Positions 53,651-62,658 of a DNA stretch of 64,000 nt are shown here, piece by piece. Numbering within the stretch: the first letter of the stretch is position 1; each line of letters opens with the position of its first letter. The translations under genes were made by a program, and so were the position numbers. The notes under the pieces were generated by a model. The model worked only from the letters and a program-made list of their open reading frames with translations, searched no databases and had not been told where the DNA came from. The stretch comes from Parabacteroides hominis. GTDB lineage: Bacteria; Bacteroidota; Bacteroidia; Bacteroidales; Tannerellaceae. The stretch spans positions 52,842 through 116,841 of the forward strand of contig NZ_JACOOJ010000011.1 in assembly GCF_014287585.1 (NCBI RefSeq), given 5' to 3'.

Positions 53651-55039
53651 ATGCATAACACGACAAACCAAATGTCAAGAAGACATTTTCTTGCAACAAC
53701 AGGGGCGATTGCCGGAACGGCTTTGCTCAATCCCTTATCTGATATAAAAGCAGAAACTGCCGGTATTGCGGCACCGACAGGTAAAAAGCTACGAATCGCA
53801 CTTGTCGGGACAGGAGGACGCGGGACATCCATGTGGGGAAGGGATATTCTGAAAAGTTATCCTGATTATCTTGAATTCGTAGGCCTTTGTGATAAAAACG
53901 AAGGACGTGTCGAAACCGGCAAACGCATCATTGGCGCTTCCTGTCCGACATATACCGATTTTGAGAAAATGATGAACGAGACAAAACCGGATGTATTGAT
54001 TGTCACGACAATGGACAGCACACACCATCAATTTATTATCCGGGGCATGGAATTGGGAGCCGATATTATCACGGAAAAGCCGATGACGACCGATGAAAAG
54101 AAAATCCAGGCGATTCTGGATGCTGAAAAGCGAACGGGCAAGACATGCCGGGTCACGTTCAACTACCGTTATTCCCCTCACCGGGCAAAAATATGGGAAC
54201 TGCTTCGTGCCGGAGAAATCGGTGATATCACCTCCGTCGATTTCCACTGGTATCTGGACACTTCACACGGGGCCGACTATTTCCGCCGCTGGCACAGGCT
54301 CGTTGAATGCAGCGGTTCGTTATGGGTGCACAAAGCCAGCCATCATTTCGACCTCCTGAACTGGTGGATCGACAGCGACCCCGAAAGCGTTTATGCGCTT
54401 GGAGCTCTCAACCATTATGGGAAGAATGGAACCATACGGGCAGAGAACTGCCGTACATGCCCGCATACAGACAAATGCAAGTTCTTCTTTGACATCACCA
54501 AGAACAAGAACTACATGGAACTGTACGTGGCCAATGAAAAATATGACGGTTATTTACGCGACGGTTGCGTGTTCAAAAAGGATGTTAACATCTTCGACAA
54601 GATGGCAGCAACAATCAAGTATAAAAATGGCGTGCAAGTCGCTTATTCGTTGACAACCTATTCTCCGTACGAAGGTTACCGGATTGCGTTCAACGGTACA
54701 AAAGGCCGCATGGAGGCCTGGATTCAAGAATCCAGACCGACATCGGATGCCAATTATGACGAAATCGTTTTGTTCAAGAATTTCAATAAACGGCAATATA
54801 TCCAGATTCCGTTCGGAACATCCGGGCATGGCGGCGGGGATGCGTTACTAAAAGACCAGATATTCCTGCCCAATATCGACGACCCGTTCCAACAGTGTGC
54901 AAACACCCGCGACGGTGCTTTGGCCTGCCTGGTCGGAATTGCTGCCCGTAACAGCATCGCATCCGGACAACCGGTAAAAATCGCAGATTTAACTTCGATC
55001 CAACCACAGGAAAAGAAGTCGTATAAACGTATCTTATAA
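53651..55039 (+). CDS. Gfo/Idh/MocA-family oxidoreductase with Tat-like signal
   Basis: The protein has 462 aa from the chosen ATG. An N-terminal SRRHFLATTGAIAGTALL signal with paired Arg suggests Tat export. It is followed by a Rossmann fold (IALVGTGGRGTSMWG), the EKPM motif (IITEKPMTTDEKK) and the C-terminal alpha/beta substrate domain (FNYRYSPHRAKIWELL). Such exported NAD-dependent oxidoreductases act on sugars, and some relatives (GH109) cleave glycosides through NAD-assisted elimination. The substrate is unknown. A PmoA-like gene follows after 13 bp. Confidence 0.88.
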   Translation: MHNTTNQMSRRHFLATTGAIAGTALLNPLSDIKAETAGIAAPTGKKLRIALVGTGGRGTSMWGRDILKSYPDYLEFVGLCDKNEGRVETGKRIIGASCPTYTDFEKMMNETKPDVLIVTTMDSTHHQFIIRGMELGADIITEKPMTTDEKKIQAILDAEKRTGKTCRVTFNYRYSPHRAKIWELLRAGEIGDITSVDFHWYLDTSHGADYFRRWHRLVECSGSLWVHKASHHFDLLNWWIDSDPESVYALGALNHYGKNGTIRAENCRTCPHTDKCKFFFDITKNKNYMELYVANEKYDGYLRDGCVFKKDVNIFDKMAATIKYKNGVQVAYSLTTYSPYEGYRIAFNGTKGRMEAWIQESRPTSDANYDEIVLFKNFNKRQYIQIPFGTSGHGGGDALLKDQIFLPNIDDPFQQCANTRDGALACLVGIAARNSIASGQPVKIADLTSIQPQEKKSYKRIL

Positions 55040-55052
55040 ATATTTAAAGAGG

Positions 55053-56093
55053 ATGTCAAACTACCCTGTCCCCGCGCTTGACGCGGGGCCGCAAAAGAGC
55101 AAGCCTTATCAATCAGATGTTATAGGGATTCTATTTATTCTCATCTCACTGTCCTGCTGCAGTTCCGCAATAGGCCAGCATTCACATATACATTTCATAG
55201 AGAAACCCGACTCACAAAAGATAAGCATATACATAGACCAAGCACTTTTTACAGAGTTCCTTTACTCCGACACTTTATATAAACAAGTCCTTTACCCTGT
55301 CTATACAGCATCCGGTACTGAAATCACTCGCGGCTACCCTGCCCGCCCGAAAGCCAATGAACGGACAGACCATCCTCATCAGATGGGGTTATGGTTTAGC
55401 TTCGGAGATATCGATGGATTGGATTTCTGGAATAATTCTAATCGCATTCCCAAAGATAAAAAGGATCATTACGGCATTATCCGGTTTACCGGCATCAAGA
55501 ATATAAACGAGAAAGAAAACAAATTTACAGTCGAAGCAAATTGGACAAACCACGATGGATATATTCTACTAAAAGAAAAAATCACCTACGCATTCACCGG
55601 TAAGCCACACGAAAGAGGCATTCAGCGAACCACTACACTGACTGCTCTCAAAGATTCTATTTTCATTACGGAAAATAAAGAAGGCTTACTCGGTATGCGT
55701 TTAGACCGAAACCTTGAAGCCGACATTTCCGGAATCTATCAAAATAAAGAAGGGAATACCGGTGACGACGTTTGGGGAAAACGTTCGGCTTGGGTTGTTT
55801 TGAACGGGAAAATAAAAGACGAGAAAATATCGATAGCTCTCATGGACCATCCTGAAAATCCCAATTATCCGGGTTGGTCACATGCACGTGGGTACGGCCT
55901 GTTTGCAATTAATAACCTGGGAGGACGGTGTTTCGATAAACAAGCGGAAAAGGTTCAAATCCTGCTAAAAAAAGAAGATTCCATCACTTTCACCTATCAA
56001 ATTTTGATAAAAGACGGAAGTTATCTCTCCAACCAGGAAATAGAGGCTCATACCGAAATAGAAAAGGTTCCTGCACCGCAGAAACCCCTATAA
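55053..56093 (+). CDS. PmoA-like (DUF6807) exported protein
   Basis: The protein has 346 aa. After an unusual polar leader (residues 1-24), a signal-like segment (IGILFILISLSCC) precedes the PmoA-like domain with the HPHQMGLWFSFGDIDGLDFWN core and the NYPGWSHARGYGLFAINNLGG C-terminal part. Such proteins often sit with sugar oxidoreductases and may bind or modify carbohydrates, but activity is unproven. The leader contains a GC-rich hairpin (55069-55088). The stop codon lies within the 104-bp repeat that begins at 56080. Confidence 0.8.
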   Translation: MSNYPVPALDAGPQKSKPYQSDVIGILFILISLSCCSSAIGQHSHIHFIEKPDSQKISIYIDQALFTEFLYSDTLYKQVLYPVYTASGTEITRGYPARPKANERTDHPHQMGLWFSFGDIDGLDFWNNSNRIPKDKKDHYGIIRFTGIKNINEKENKFTVEANWTNHDGYILLKEKITYAFTGKPHERGIQRTTTLTALKDSIFITENKEGLLGMRLDRNLEADISGIYQNKEGNTGDDVWGKRSAWVVLNGKIKDEKISIALMDHPENPNYPGWSHARGYGLFAINNLGGRCFDKQAEKVQILLKKEDSITFTYQILIKDGSYLSNQEIEAHTEIEKVPAPQKPL

Positions 56094-56183
56094 ACAATTA
56101 AAGGCTGTCTCACGACAACCCCTAACCAACTTTGTTAACCTTAAATCTAATACTATTATGAAAAAACCACGATGCAAAGATAC
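56080..56183 (-). repeat. 104-bp repeat, copy 2, overlapping the 3' end of the PmoA-like gene
   Basis: It matches 51556-51659 at 103 of 104 positions, 4.5 kb away. It carries the same minus-strand -7 element (complement of 56175-56182) and the same GTGA-looped hairpin, so a transcript would run antisense into the end of the PmoA-like gene. The last codons and stop of that gene fall inside the repeat. Confidence 0.75.
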
Positions 56184-56333
56184 GGGCTTTTCCCAATTTG
56201 TCAATAGTTAAAATGCTAATTTGTGTTGTAAAGCATATAAGAAAAACTAATTCTTGAAAAAGTAAAGAAAATATGCAACCGTAACATGCCTTCGCTCGTC
56301 TATAAAAGAAAACAAACGAAAATACGACAAGAC

Positions 56334-57143
56334 ATGAAAACAAGAGCATTTTTCTTTATGGTTTGTATCTGGCTGCTGGCAACGAACGGATTTGCCCAGA
56401 ATACAATAAAAGGAGACGGGAACATTATCACGAAAGAAATCTCCATATCCGATTATGATGAAATCTCGTACGTGGGAAAGGTGAACATCGAATACGAACA
56501 ATCCAATGCATCTCCCTTCTTTAAGATAACAATAGATGAAAATATACTGCCGCACTTCGAGATAAAAGTAAAGGGTAAGACATTGATCATACAGCCTAAA
56601 GATGAAAGAAAATATTTTAACGGGAATTCTTATGGGCTCAACCTCCAACCGACCGTATGCGAAATAAAGACCAACTCCCGTGAGTTGAAAGAAATAAGTG
56701 CAGTAGGAGGCGGAGAATTTGTCGCCAAAAGCCCTCTTAAAGTCGATAAATTGGATATCAGTATTGCCGGGAGCAGCACAATAAACTTCGATAAGCAGCT
56801 GGAAGCGCGCAAAATTAATTTTAGTGTGGCAGGATCAGGAGATATCAACGCAACTAAACTGAAAGTAGACAACCTGGATTGCAGTGTGGCAGGCAGCGGC
56901 TCCATCCTGCTCAAAGGAGAAGCCGAAAGAGGTGACCTGAGCGTAGCCGGCGGCGGAGACATCAGCGCTTTCGGATGTATCCTTCGGAAAGCGGAATGCA
57001 GTGTAGCCGGTGGCGGAGACATTGAAGTACATGCGTCCGAACAATTGGATGCAAGTATAGCCGGCGGCGGCCACATACGATACGAAGGCGATCCGGAACT
57101 CAGTAAAAGCGTCATAGGCGGCGGTTCGATCAAAAAGAATTAA
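56334..57143 (+). CDS. DUF2807 (GIN-domain) exported protein 1
   Basis: The protein has 269 aa from the ATG at 56334. A signal peptide (FFFMVCIWLLATNGFAQ) is followed by IKGDGNIITKEISISDYDEISYVGKVNIEY, typical of the head GIN domain. Many short beta-coils follow with the repeated motif SVAGSGDI or SVAGGGDI. The fold is a beta-helix of Gly/Ser/Asp-rich turns. The role is not established; family proteins are exported and are often proposed to be adhesins or surface polymers. It is the first of four tandem paralogues. Confidence 0.85.
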   Translation: MKTRAFFFMVCIWLLATNGFAQNTIKGDGNIITKEISISDYDEISYVGKVNIEYEQSNASPFFKITIDENILPHFEIKVKGKTLIIQPKDERKYFNGNSYGLNLQPTVCEIKTNSRELKEISAVGGGEFVAKSPLKVDKLDISIAGSSTINFDKQLEARKINFSVAGSGDINATKLKVDNLDCSVAGSGSILLKGEAERGDLSVAGGGDISAFGCILRKAECSVAGGGDIEVHASEQLDASIAGGGHIRYEGDPELSKSVIGGGSIKKN

Positions 57144-57165
57144 TAACTATATAATACCATAGAAA

Positions 57166-58002
57166 ATGAAAACGACATTAACAGCATTAATAGCTTTCTT
57201 GTTCATATGTACAACGAGTGGATACGCCGAAAAAGTGAAAGGGAATGGAAATATTATTTCCAAAGAAATCCAGATAACCGATTACACGGAACTGAATATC
57301 AGAGTAAAAATCAATTACAACAATAACAGTTCTTTATTCAAGAAAAAAGAATACAAAGGCCCGGCATTTAATTATATGCAGAAATCAGGCAGTTCCAACC
57401 TGCAAATTACAGTAGACGAGAATTTGCTCCCGCTACTGGACATCTATGTTTCGGACGGATGCCTGTATGTCCGGACAAATAAAGAAAAACAAGAATTATA
57501 TCCGACAAAGTTTATTATCAACAGCAGTTCACATACCTTGGAAAAAGCAAAAATATCCGGTTCGATGGACTTCTTCTTACAAAACAATCTTTCAGGTGAA
57601 AACCTGAAGGTCGAAGTATCCGGTGCGGCGGATGTATATATGAATAAACCGGTCCGTATCGCAAACGCATGTGAAATCAAAGTCAGCGGAGCAGGCGACA
57701 TGGAAGCTAAAGACCTGATATGCGGGAATATCAAAGCAGGAGTAGCCGGAGCAGGCGACTTGAATCTGAAAGGGAAAGCCGAAAAGGGAGAATATAAGGT
57801 ATCCGGCAGTGGAGACATTAGTGCGTACGGATTCATAGTGAAAGACCTGAGCTGCAAGGTGAGCGGCAGTGGAGATATTGAGGCATACGCAACCGAGACG
57901 CTCGAAGCTTCCGCTTCCGGAAGCGGAGACATCTGTTATAAAGGAAATCCGAAAGCCAATACACGCTGTTCGGGAGCTGCCGATATCACAAGAGTGAAAT
58001 AA
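57166..58002 (+). CDS. DUF2807 (GIN-domain) exported protein 2
   Basis: The protein has 278 aa. A signal peptide (ALIAFLFICTTSGYAE) is followed by KVKGNGNIISKEIQITDYTELNIRVKINY and the coil repeats VSGAGDMEA, VAGAGDLNL, VSGSGDISA and VSGSGDIEA. It carries an extra, charged insertion around residues 48-65 compared with its paralogue upstream. It starts 23 bp behind gene 1. Confidence 0.85.
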   Translation: MKTTLTALIAFLFICTTSGYAEKVKGNGNIISKEIQITDYTELNIRVKINYNNNSSLFKKKEYKGPAFNYMQKSGSSNLQITVDENLLPLLDIYVSDGCLYVRTNKEKQELYPTKFIINSSSHTLEKAKISGSMDFFLQNNLSGENLKVEVSGAADVYMNKPVRIANACEIKVSGAGDMEAKDLICGNIKAGVAGAGDLNLKGKAEKGEYKVSGSGDISAYGFIVKDLSCKVSGSGDIEAYATETLEASASGSGDICYKGNPKANTRCSGAADITRVK

Positions 58003-58067
58003 ATTTCCTACATTTGTAACCAAAGCGCAGCAAACGCGTTCCTAAGTATAACATTAAGAAGACAGAC

Positions 58068-58853
58068 ATGAAAACAAAAGGTTTACTAATGATCGCTTTC
58101 CTGATAGGAATGTTTTTCTCTGCCCAGGCAGCAGACCATGTGAAAGGAAACGGAAAGCTATCAACCAAGAAAATAACGATCGACGACTTCAATGCCATCA
58201 AATTCGACGGAGTGATCGACTTCAACTACGAGCAGTCTGAATCCACTCCGCATATCGAAATAACTGTAGACGAGAACCTGCATCCGTACGTGAACATCGA
58301 CATCAAAGACCGTGTCCTGACCGTCGGGTTCAAAGGTGCAAAAATAGACCATTTCACCAAATTTATCGTCAAGACCAACTCCAAATGGCTGAAAGAGGTA
58401 AAAGCTTCCGGCAACGCGAACTTCATGGCTAACAGCCCGCTGACAGGCGACGAGTTGAAAATCAACGCCAACTCCAACTGCCTCGTCCAGCTGAAGCAGA
58501 AAGTCGAAGTCGGCAAGCTCGACCTGAACGTGTCCGGCAGCGCCAATATGGTTGTAAATGAACTAAAAGCCGACAAGCTGGAATGCAACATTAACGGCTC
58601 CGGCACGATCAACCTGAAAGCAGGAAACGCCGAAGAAGCGGACTACAGCATTACGACCGACGGTGAAATCATGGCTTTCGGAGTAGCAGTGCCCGAAGTG
58701 AACTGTAAAATCACAGGGAAAGGTTCCGCCCAGATCCATCCGACCAACAACCTGAAAGCGACAGTCGTCGGCAAAGGAAATATCCGCTATAAAGGCCCGA
58801 CAGCCGTACAACAGAAAGTCATCGGCAAAGGAACCGTTGAAGAAGTAAAATAA
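58068..58853 (+). CDS. DUF2807 (GIN-domain) exported protein 3
   Basis: The protein has 261 aa. The signal peptide (LLMIAFLIGMFFSAQAA) precedes VKGNGKLSTKKITIDDFNAIKFDGVIDFNYEQSE. The coil repeats are less regular here (LNVSGSANMVV, CNINGSGTINL, CKITGKGSAQI). It starts 65 bp after gene 2 and ends 2 bp before gene 4, so it is in the same operon. Confidence 0.85.
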   Translation: MKTKGLLMIAFLIGMFFSAQAADHVKGNGKLSTKKITIDDFNAIKFDGVIDFNYEQSESTPHIEITVDENLHPYVNIDIKDRVLTVGFKGAKIDHFTKFIVKTNSKWLKEVKASGNANFMANSPLTGDELKINANSNCLVQLKQKVEVGKLDLNVSGSANMVVNELKADKLECNINGSGTINLKAGNAEEADYSITTDGEIMAFGVAVPEVNCKITGKGSAQIHPTNNLKATVVGKGNIRYKGPTAVQQKVIGKGTVEEVK

Positions 58854-58855
58854 AT

Positions 58856-59641
58856 ATGAAAATGAAATTATCCTTATTAGCACTCTCCTGCATCCTTGTC
58901 GTGATGTCGGGCTGTTCCCGTATCATCAAAGGAGACGGACAAGTAGAAGAGAGGGACGTGCCCGTCGAAGAGTACGAAGAGTTGTCCATCGCTTGCCCGA
59001 CCGGAAAGATCCATTATACCCAGTCGGAAGAAACTTCGACCCTCTCGGTCACTACAGACCTCAATGTCTACGAAATGCTGAATATATATGTATCTGACAA
59101 GACATTAGTCATCAAGCTCAAAGACGCCTATAAGGATAAGTTCATTTGGCCATCCGAATTTACAATTCATGCAAGCTCTTCCAAAATGAAGGAGATCGAC
59201 CTTGCCGGTAAGGCCGAAATCAACCTGAATGGTCTTTTCACAGCGGAAAAGCTGGATATATCAGTAGCCGGATCGGGAAAAATCAATCTGAACGACTCGG
59301 TTTTAGTAGACCGGCTTTCTACAAGCATAGCCGGAAGTTCCTCTATCAAAGGAAAAGCACTGAATGTAGGAACTTTACAAAGCAAGGTTGCTGGCTCAGG
59401 GACATACGAACTGGGAGGCACGGCCGAAAAAGTTTCGATCGAGATTGCCGGAAAAGGAACAGTCAAAGCATACGACCTGAAAGCCCGGAATGTATCTTGT
59501 GAAGTAGCCGGTCTCGGAACATTCCAAGTGTACGCAAGCCAATCTCTGAGCTTGGAAGCTGCCGGATTCGCCAAACTCAGCTACAAAGGCAATCCAATCC
59601 TTTCGACGGAAGGGATCGTGATGACAAAAAAAACAGACTGA
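58856..59641 (+). CDS. DUF2807 (GIN-domain) lipoprotein 4
   Basis: The protein has 261 aa. Unlike the other three it has a lipobox (VVMSGC) and is probably anchored to a membrane. IIKGDGQVEERDVPVEEYEELSI starts the GIN domain, followed by coils such as ISVAGSGKINL, SIAGSSSIKG and EVAGLGTFQV. A lipoprotein variant beside three free exported paralogues suggests an anchor-plus-soluble set, but that is an inference. Confidence 0.85.
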   Translation: MKMKLSLLALSCILVVMSGCSRIIKGDGQVEERDVPVEEYEELSIACPTGKIHYTQSEETSTLSVTTDLNVYEMLNIYVSDKTLVIKLKDAYKDKFIWPSEFTIHASSSKMKEIDLAGKAEINLNGLFTAEKLDISVAGSGKINLNDSVLVDRLSTSIAGSSSIKGKALNVGTLQSKVAGSGTYELGGTAEKVSIEIAGKGTVKAYDLKARNVSCEVAGLGTFQVYASQSLSLEAAGFAKLSYKGNPILSTEGIVMTKKTD

Positions 59642-59642
59642 C

Positions 59643-60653
59643 CTACAGCCAGCCTTCCTTCCGATACCATTCGATGCTTTCTTCCAGGCCACGGCGGAGC
59701 GGGTAAGCCGGGACGAAGCCCAATTCATCCTGAAGCGGTGTGACATCACAAATCCAGTTACGCTGTTTCAGGATTATATATTTATCCGTATTCAATGTCA
59801 TGCTCTTCTTCAGCAGCTTGCCTATCCACTCGGATACCTGGCAGGCGACGTGTACCAGCCCCATCGGTATACGGGCATGCAGGACATGTTTCTTCGGCAG
59901 GATTTCCTGTATCATCCGGGCGAACGATTCATCCGTATAGACATCGCCGTCCGCCACGAAATAATGGCGGTTCCGGACAGCCTCATTCTCCAAAGCGAGG
60001 AAAGCGGCGGTGGCCAGATCCTTTACATATATAAAAGTAATGCGCTGGGGCGTAAAGCCGACAGCAAAATCGAAACCCGATTTTATACTTTTGATCTCCA
60101 TGAAGTAATCTTTCTCGCCCGGTCCATACACTCCCGTCGGACGCAGGATCACATACGGGAAATAAGACTGATGCCGCAAATAATTCTCCGCCTCCAGCTT
60201 GCTCTTTCCATAGGCTGTATCGGGCAATTGAGGATCATCCAAAGAGATAGGGCGGAACGTTTTCTCGTCCCCACGCCCATAGCTGCTCAGGCTACTCATC
60301 AGGAGAAACTTCTCCGGCTTGCAACCCGATGCGGCAAGCGCCTCGATCAGGTTTGCCGTATTCCGGGCATTGATACGATAAAAGTCTCTTTTATCAAGCG
60401 CCTTCGTCAATCCGGCATTATGGATCACATAATCCCAGGGACCATGCTCACGAACAAAATCGCTCAGTTGGGCGGTCAATAACTCACGGTCGGAATATTT
60501 CAGATCGATAAAACGAATCCGCTCATCCTTCAAATTAGCGCGGCTGCTTGTCGAACGGACACCCGCCCAGGTTTCATATCCCCGTTCAAGCGCCTCCTTC
60601 ACCAGGAAACCGCCAATAAAGCCACTGGCTCCGGTAATCAAGATCCTTTTCAT
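59643..60653 (-). CDS. NAD-dependent epimerase/dehydratase (extended SDR)
   Basis: The protein has 336 aa. The N-terminal GASGFIGGFLV is the extended-SDR dinucleotide site. The catalytic Tyr and Lys lie in TAYGKSKLEAENYL, with an upstream MSSLSSYG. The substrate is probably a nucleotide sugar or a related metabolite and cannot be specified. It converges with the DUF2807 operon, with one base between the two stop codons. Confidence 0.88.
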   Translation of the reverse strand: MKRILITGASGFIGGFLVKEALERGYETWAGVRSTSSRANLKDERIRFIDLKYSDRELLTAQLSDFVREHGPWDYVIHNAGLTKALDKRDFYRINARNTANLIEALAASGCKPEKFLLMSSLSSYGRGDEKTFRPISLDDPQLPDTAYGKSKLEAENYLRHQSYFPYVILRPTGVYGPGEKDYFMEIKSIKSGFDFAVGFTPQRITFIYVKDLATAAFLALENEAVRNRHYFVADGDVYTDESFARMIQEILPKKHVLHARIPMGLVHVACQVSEWIGKLLKKSMTLNTDKYIILKQRNWICDVTPLQDELGFVPAYPLRRGLEESIEWYRKEGWL

Positions 60654-60663
60654 AATTAATAAT

Positions 60664-60760
60664 TAAGAACTAAAAATTAAAAAATCAGGAGTTGAAAACT
60701 AAGAATTAAGAATTATCCGTTTCTTATTTTTTAATTCTTAATTCCCAACTCTCAACTCTT
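60664..60760. terminator. AT-rich mirrored repeat behind the zinc ABC genes
   Basis: GAGTTG..AAGAATTAAGAATTA on one side is mirrored by TTAATTCTTAATTCCCAACTCTCAACTC on the other (quoted as motif families, imperfect pairing). The repeat lies just beyond the stop of the PLDc_N gene and ends the leftward znu operon. Its style matches the intergenic repeats at 3398-3475 and 36264-36375. Confidence 0.55.
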
Positions 60761-60952
60761 TTTAATGTAATAGGTATAGTAATACAGCAACAAGCCGATC
60801 CAGTTCAACACGATAATAGTCAGTATCCAAATAATCTTCTGTCCGCGACTGATAAAAGGATTCTGCCTCACAGCGGTAATGCCGAAAATAAGGACGGCGA
60901 TACCGACGATATATCCGACCTCCGGCAAGCCTATCAAACAAAGGTTATTCAT
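60752..60952 (-). CDS. Small PLDc_N-type membrane protein
   Basis: The protein has 66 aa with two membrane helices (about 8-28 and 42-62), separated by a loop QNPFISRGQKIIW, then WIGLLLYYYTYYIKKS. It resembles the phospholipase D nuclease N-terminal (PLDc_N) family of small membrane proteins. The function is unknown. It overlaps znuC by 8 bp. Confidence 0.75.
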   Translation of the reverse strand: MNNLCLIGLPEVGYIVGIAVLIFGITAVRQNPFISRGQKIIWILTIIVLNWIGLLLYYYTYYIKKS

Positions 60953-61706
60953 GTTCGTGCTTTTTCAAAACCCGGTGCGGCAAATCGCCATGTCCGATCA
61001 GTTCTATCGGGCAGGCATATTTCTCGCCCAGCCACTCTTCGGACACATCCGCTCCGGGATGGTAATGTAATGTTTCGTTTACACAAGCAATGTTTTTCAC
61101 CATCGCCAACACAGTCCCGATATCGTGCGAAACTAAAATGACCGCGCTCTCCTTATTGATCTCATTCAGGAGCTTATAGAAATGAGACTCGAACCGCTTG
61201 TCCACATACGAGTTAGGCTCATCCAAGATCAGCACTTGCGGACGGGAAACAATGGAACGTCCCAGCAACACACGCTGCAACTGTCCGCCGGACAGCTCGC
61301 CGATCGCCCGGCCCGCCAAATCTTCCAGCCCCATTTTTCCAAGCACTTCTTCCACACGCTGTTTCTGGCTTGCGCTGTAGGAACGGAAAAGCGGCTTTTC
61401 CGAAGCCAGCCCCGAAGCGACCACCTCGCGCACGGAGATCGGGAACTTCTTATCGATATTGTTCAACTGAGGAAGATAGCCGATCCGGAGAGAAGGGACA
61501 GACCGTCCGTCCTCATAAAAGCGGATCGTACCGGAGACAGGCGGCAACAGGCCGAGCATGACCTTCAGCAACGTCGTTTTTCCTCCCCCGTTCGGTCCGA
61601 TAATCCCCAGGAAATCATCTTTCCAGACCGTCAGAGAGATATCCCGCAATACGGTTTTATTACCGTAAGCTGCCGTCACATGTTCTATGTCAATCAGTTT
61701 TTCCAT
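60945..61706 (-). CDS. znuC: Metal (zinc) ABC transporter ATP-binding protein
   Basis: The protein has 253 aa. The Walker A motif is GPNGGGKTTLL, the signature motif ELSGGQLQRVLLGRS, Walker B VLILDEPNSYVD, and the switch His lies in LVSHDIG. It belongs to the ZnuC/MntB group by its SISLTVWKDDFLG and LPQLNNIDKKFPI segments. It overlaps znuA by 17 bp. The permease (ZnuB) expected in the operon is absent from the window. Confidence 0.85.
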   Translation of the reverse strand: MEKLIDIEHVTAAYGNKTVLRDISLTVWKDDFLGIIGPNGGGKTTLLKVMLGLLPPVSGTIRFYEDGRSVPSLRIGYLPQLNNIDKKFPISVREVVASGLASEKPLFRSYSASQKQRVEEVLGKMGLEDLAGRAIGELSGGQLQRVLLGRSIVSRPQVLILDEPNSYVDKRFESHFYKLLNEINKESAVILVSHDIGTVLAMVKNIACVNETLHYHPGADVSEEWLGEKYACPIELIGHGDLPHRVLKKHEHE

Positions 61707-62568
61707 TAGCCAATGCTTTCGCTATATGAATCAGTTCCGTATTCCAATGATAATCCAGCGGGTTGATTTTCACGAGCCGGCAACCTGTTTCCTTCGCAAT
61801 CAGCCCGGCATTTTTCTGGTCGAACTCCTGCTGGATAAAAACGACTTTCGTATGGTGCTCCTTTGCCGTCATCACCAATTGCTTCAACTGGGCTGGCGAA
61901 GGTTCTTTTCCATCCATCTCGATACAGAGCTGGACGAGGTCGAATTCATCGGCAAAATAGGTCAAAGCAGGATGATAAATGATAAAAGTACGGTCGGTCA
62001 GCGGATCGAGTAACCTCTTGATCTCGGCCTCCGTCTTGCCGATCTCCGCCAGCAGATCGTTGTAATTCTTCCAGTAATACTCCGTATTCTCCTTATCCAG
62101 CTCGATAAAAGCGTTCAGCGTATTCCAGGCAATGACCTTCGCCCCTTCGATGGAAGTCCAGATATGCGGGTCGATACCGCCTGCATGATGGTGATGGTGG
62201 TGGTGGTCCTCTTCTTCCGTCTCCTTTACAAACTGCATGCCCTTCGAGACGTCGAATATCTTCAAATCGGGATTGTTCTCGCGGATCTTCTGCATCCATA
62301 CCTGCTCGAAACCGATATAACCGATTTGCAGATACGCTTCGCTCTGTCCGATCTGTACCATTTGCCTCGGAGTCGGATCATACGTCTCCGGACTCTGCCC
62401 GGATGGAACGACACAATGGATGGTAAACTTGTCTCCTGCGATCTTCTCGGCAAAGAAACGTTGCGGCTCTATCGTCACCGTCACCACCTTTCCTTCCGTC
62501 AGCTTTCCGGCACATGCGGTAAGTAGCAACAGTGCTGTCAATAGGATATATATTCCGGTATATCTCAT
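61690..62568 (-). CDS. znuA: Zinc ABC transporter substrate-binding lipoprotein
   Basis: From the ATG at 62568 the protein has 292 aa. The lipobox LLTAC (Cys near residue 19) is followed by a cluster A-1 solute-binding fold. A His-rich loop (EEDHHHHHHHAGG) and DPHIWTSIEG mark a zinc-type receptor. Later His/Glu ligands are IIYHPALTYFADEF and EMDGKEPSPAQLK. It captures zinc in the periplasm for ZnuC and its permease. A longer reading from 62697 would run through the tRNA gene and is wrong. TATCTTTG elements lie just upstream on the minus strand. Confidence 0.92.
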   Translation of the reverse strand: MRYTGIYILLTALLLLTACAGKLTEGKVVTVTIEPQRFFAEKIAGDKFTIHCVVPSGQSPETYDPTPRQMVQIGQSEAYLQIGYIGFEQVWMQKIRENNPDLKIFDVSKGMQFVKETEEEDHHHHHHHAGGIDPHIWTSIEGAKVIAWNTLNAFIELDKENTEYYWKNYNDLLAEIGKTEAEIKRLLDPLTDRTFIIYHPALTYFADEFDLVQLCIEMDGKEPSPAQLKQLVMTAKEHHTKVVFIQQEFDQKNAGLIAKETGCRLVKINPLDYHWNTELIHIAKALANGKTD

Positions 62569-62621
62569 TTCATTTTTTATTTTGACAAAGATACAAAGAT
62601 AGGAACATTCCGGCAAATAAA

Positions 62622-62655
62622 AACGTAGAGACACACGGCCGTGTGTCTCTACGTT
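62622..62655. terminator. Perfect 34-bp palindrome behind tRNA-Leu
   Basis: AACGTAGAGACACACGG and its exact inverse meet with no spacer. It lies 3 bp beyond the 3' end of the tRNA gene and before znuA, so it probably terminates the tRNA transcript. Its perfect symmetry also makes it a possible repeated palindromic element. Confidence 0.8.
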
Positions 62656-62658
62656 ATG

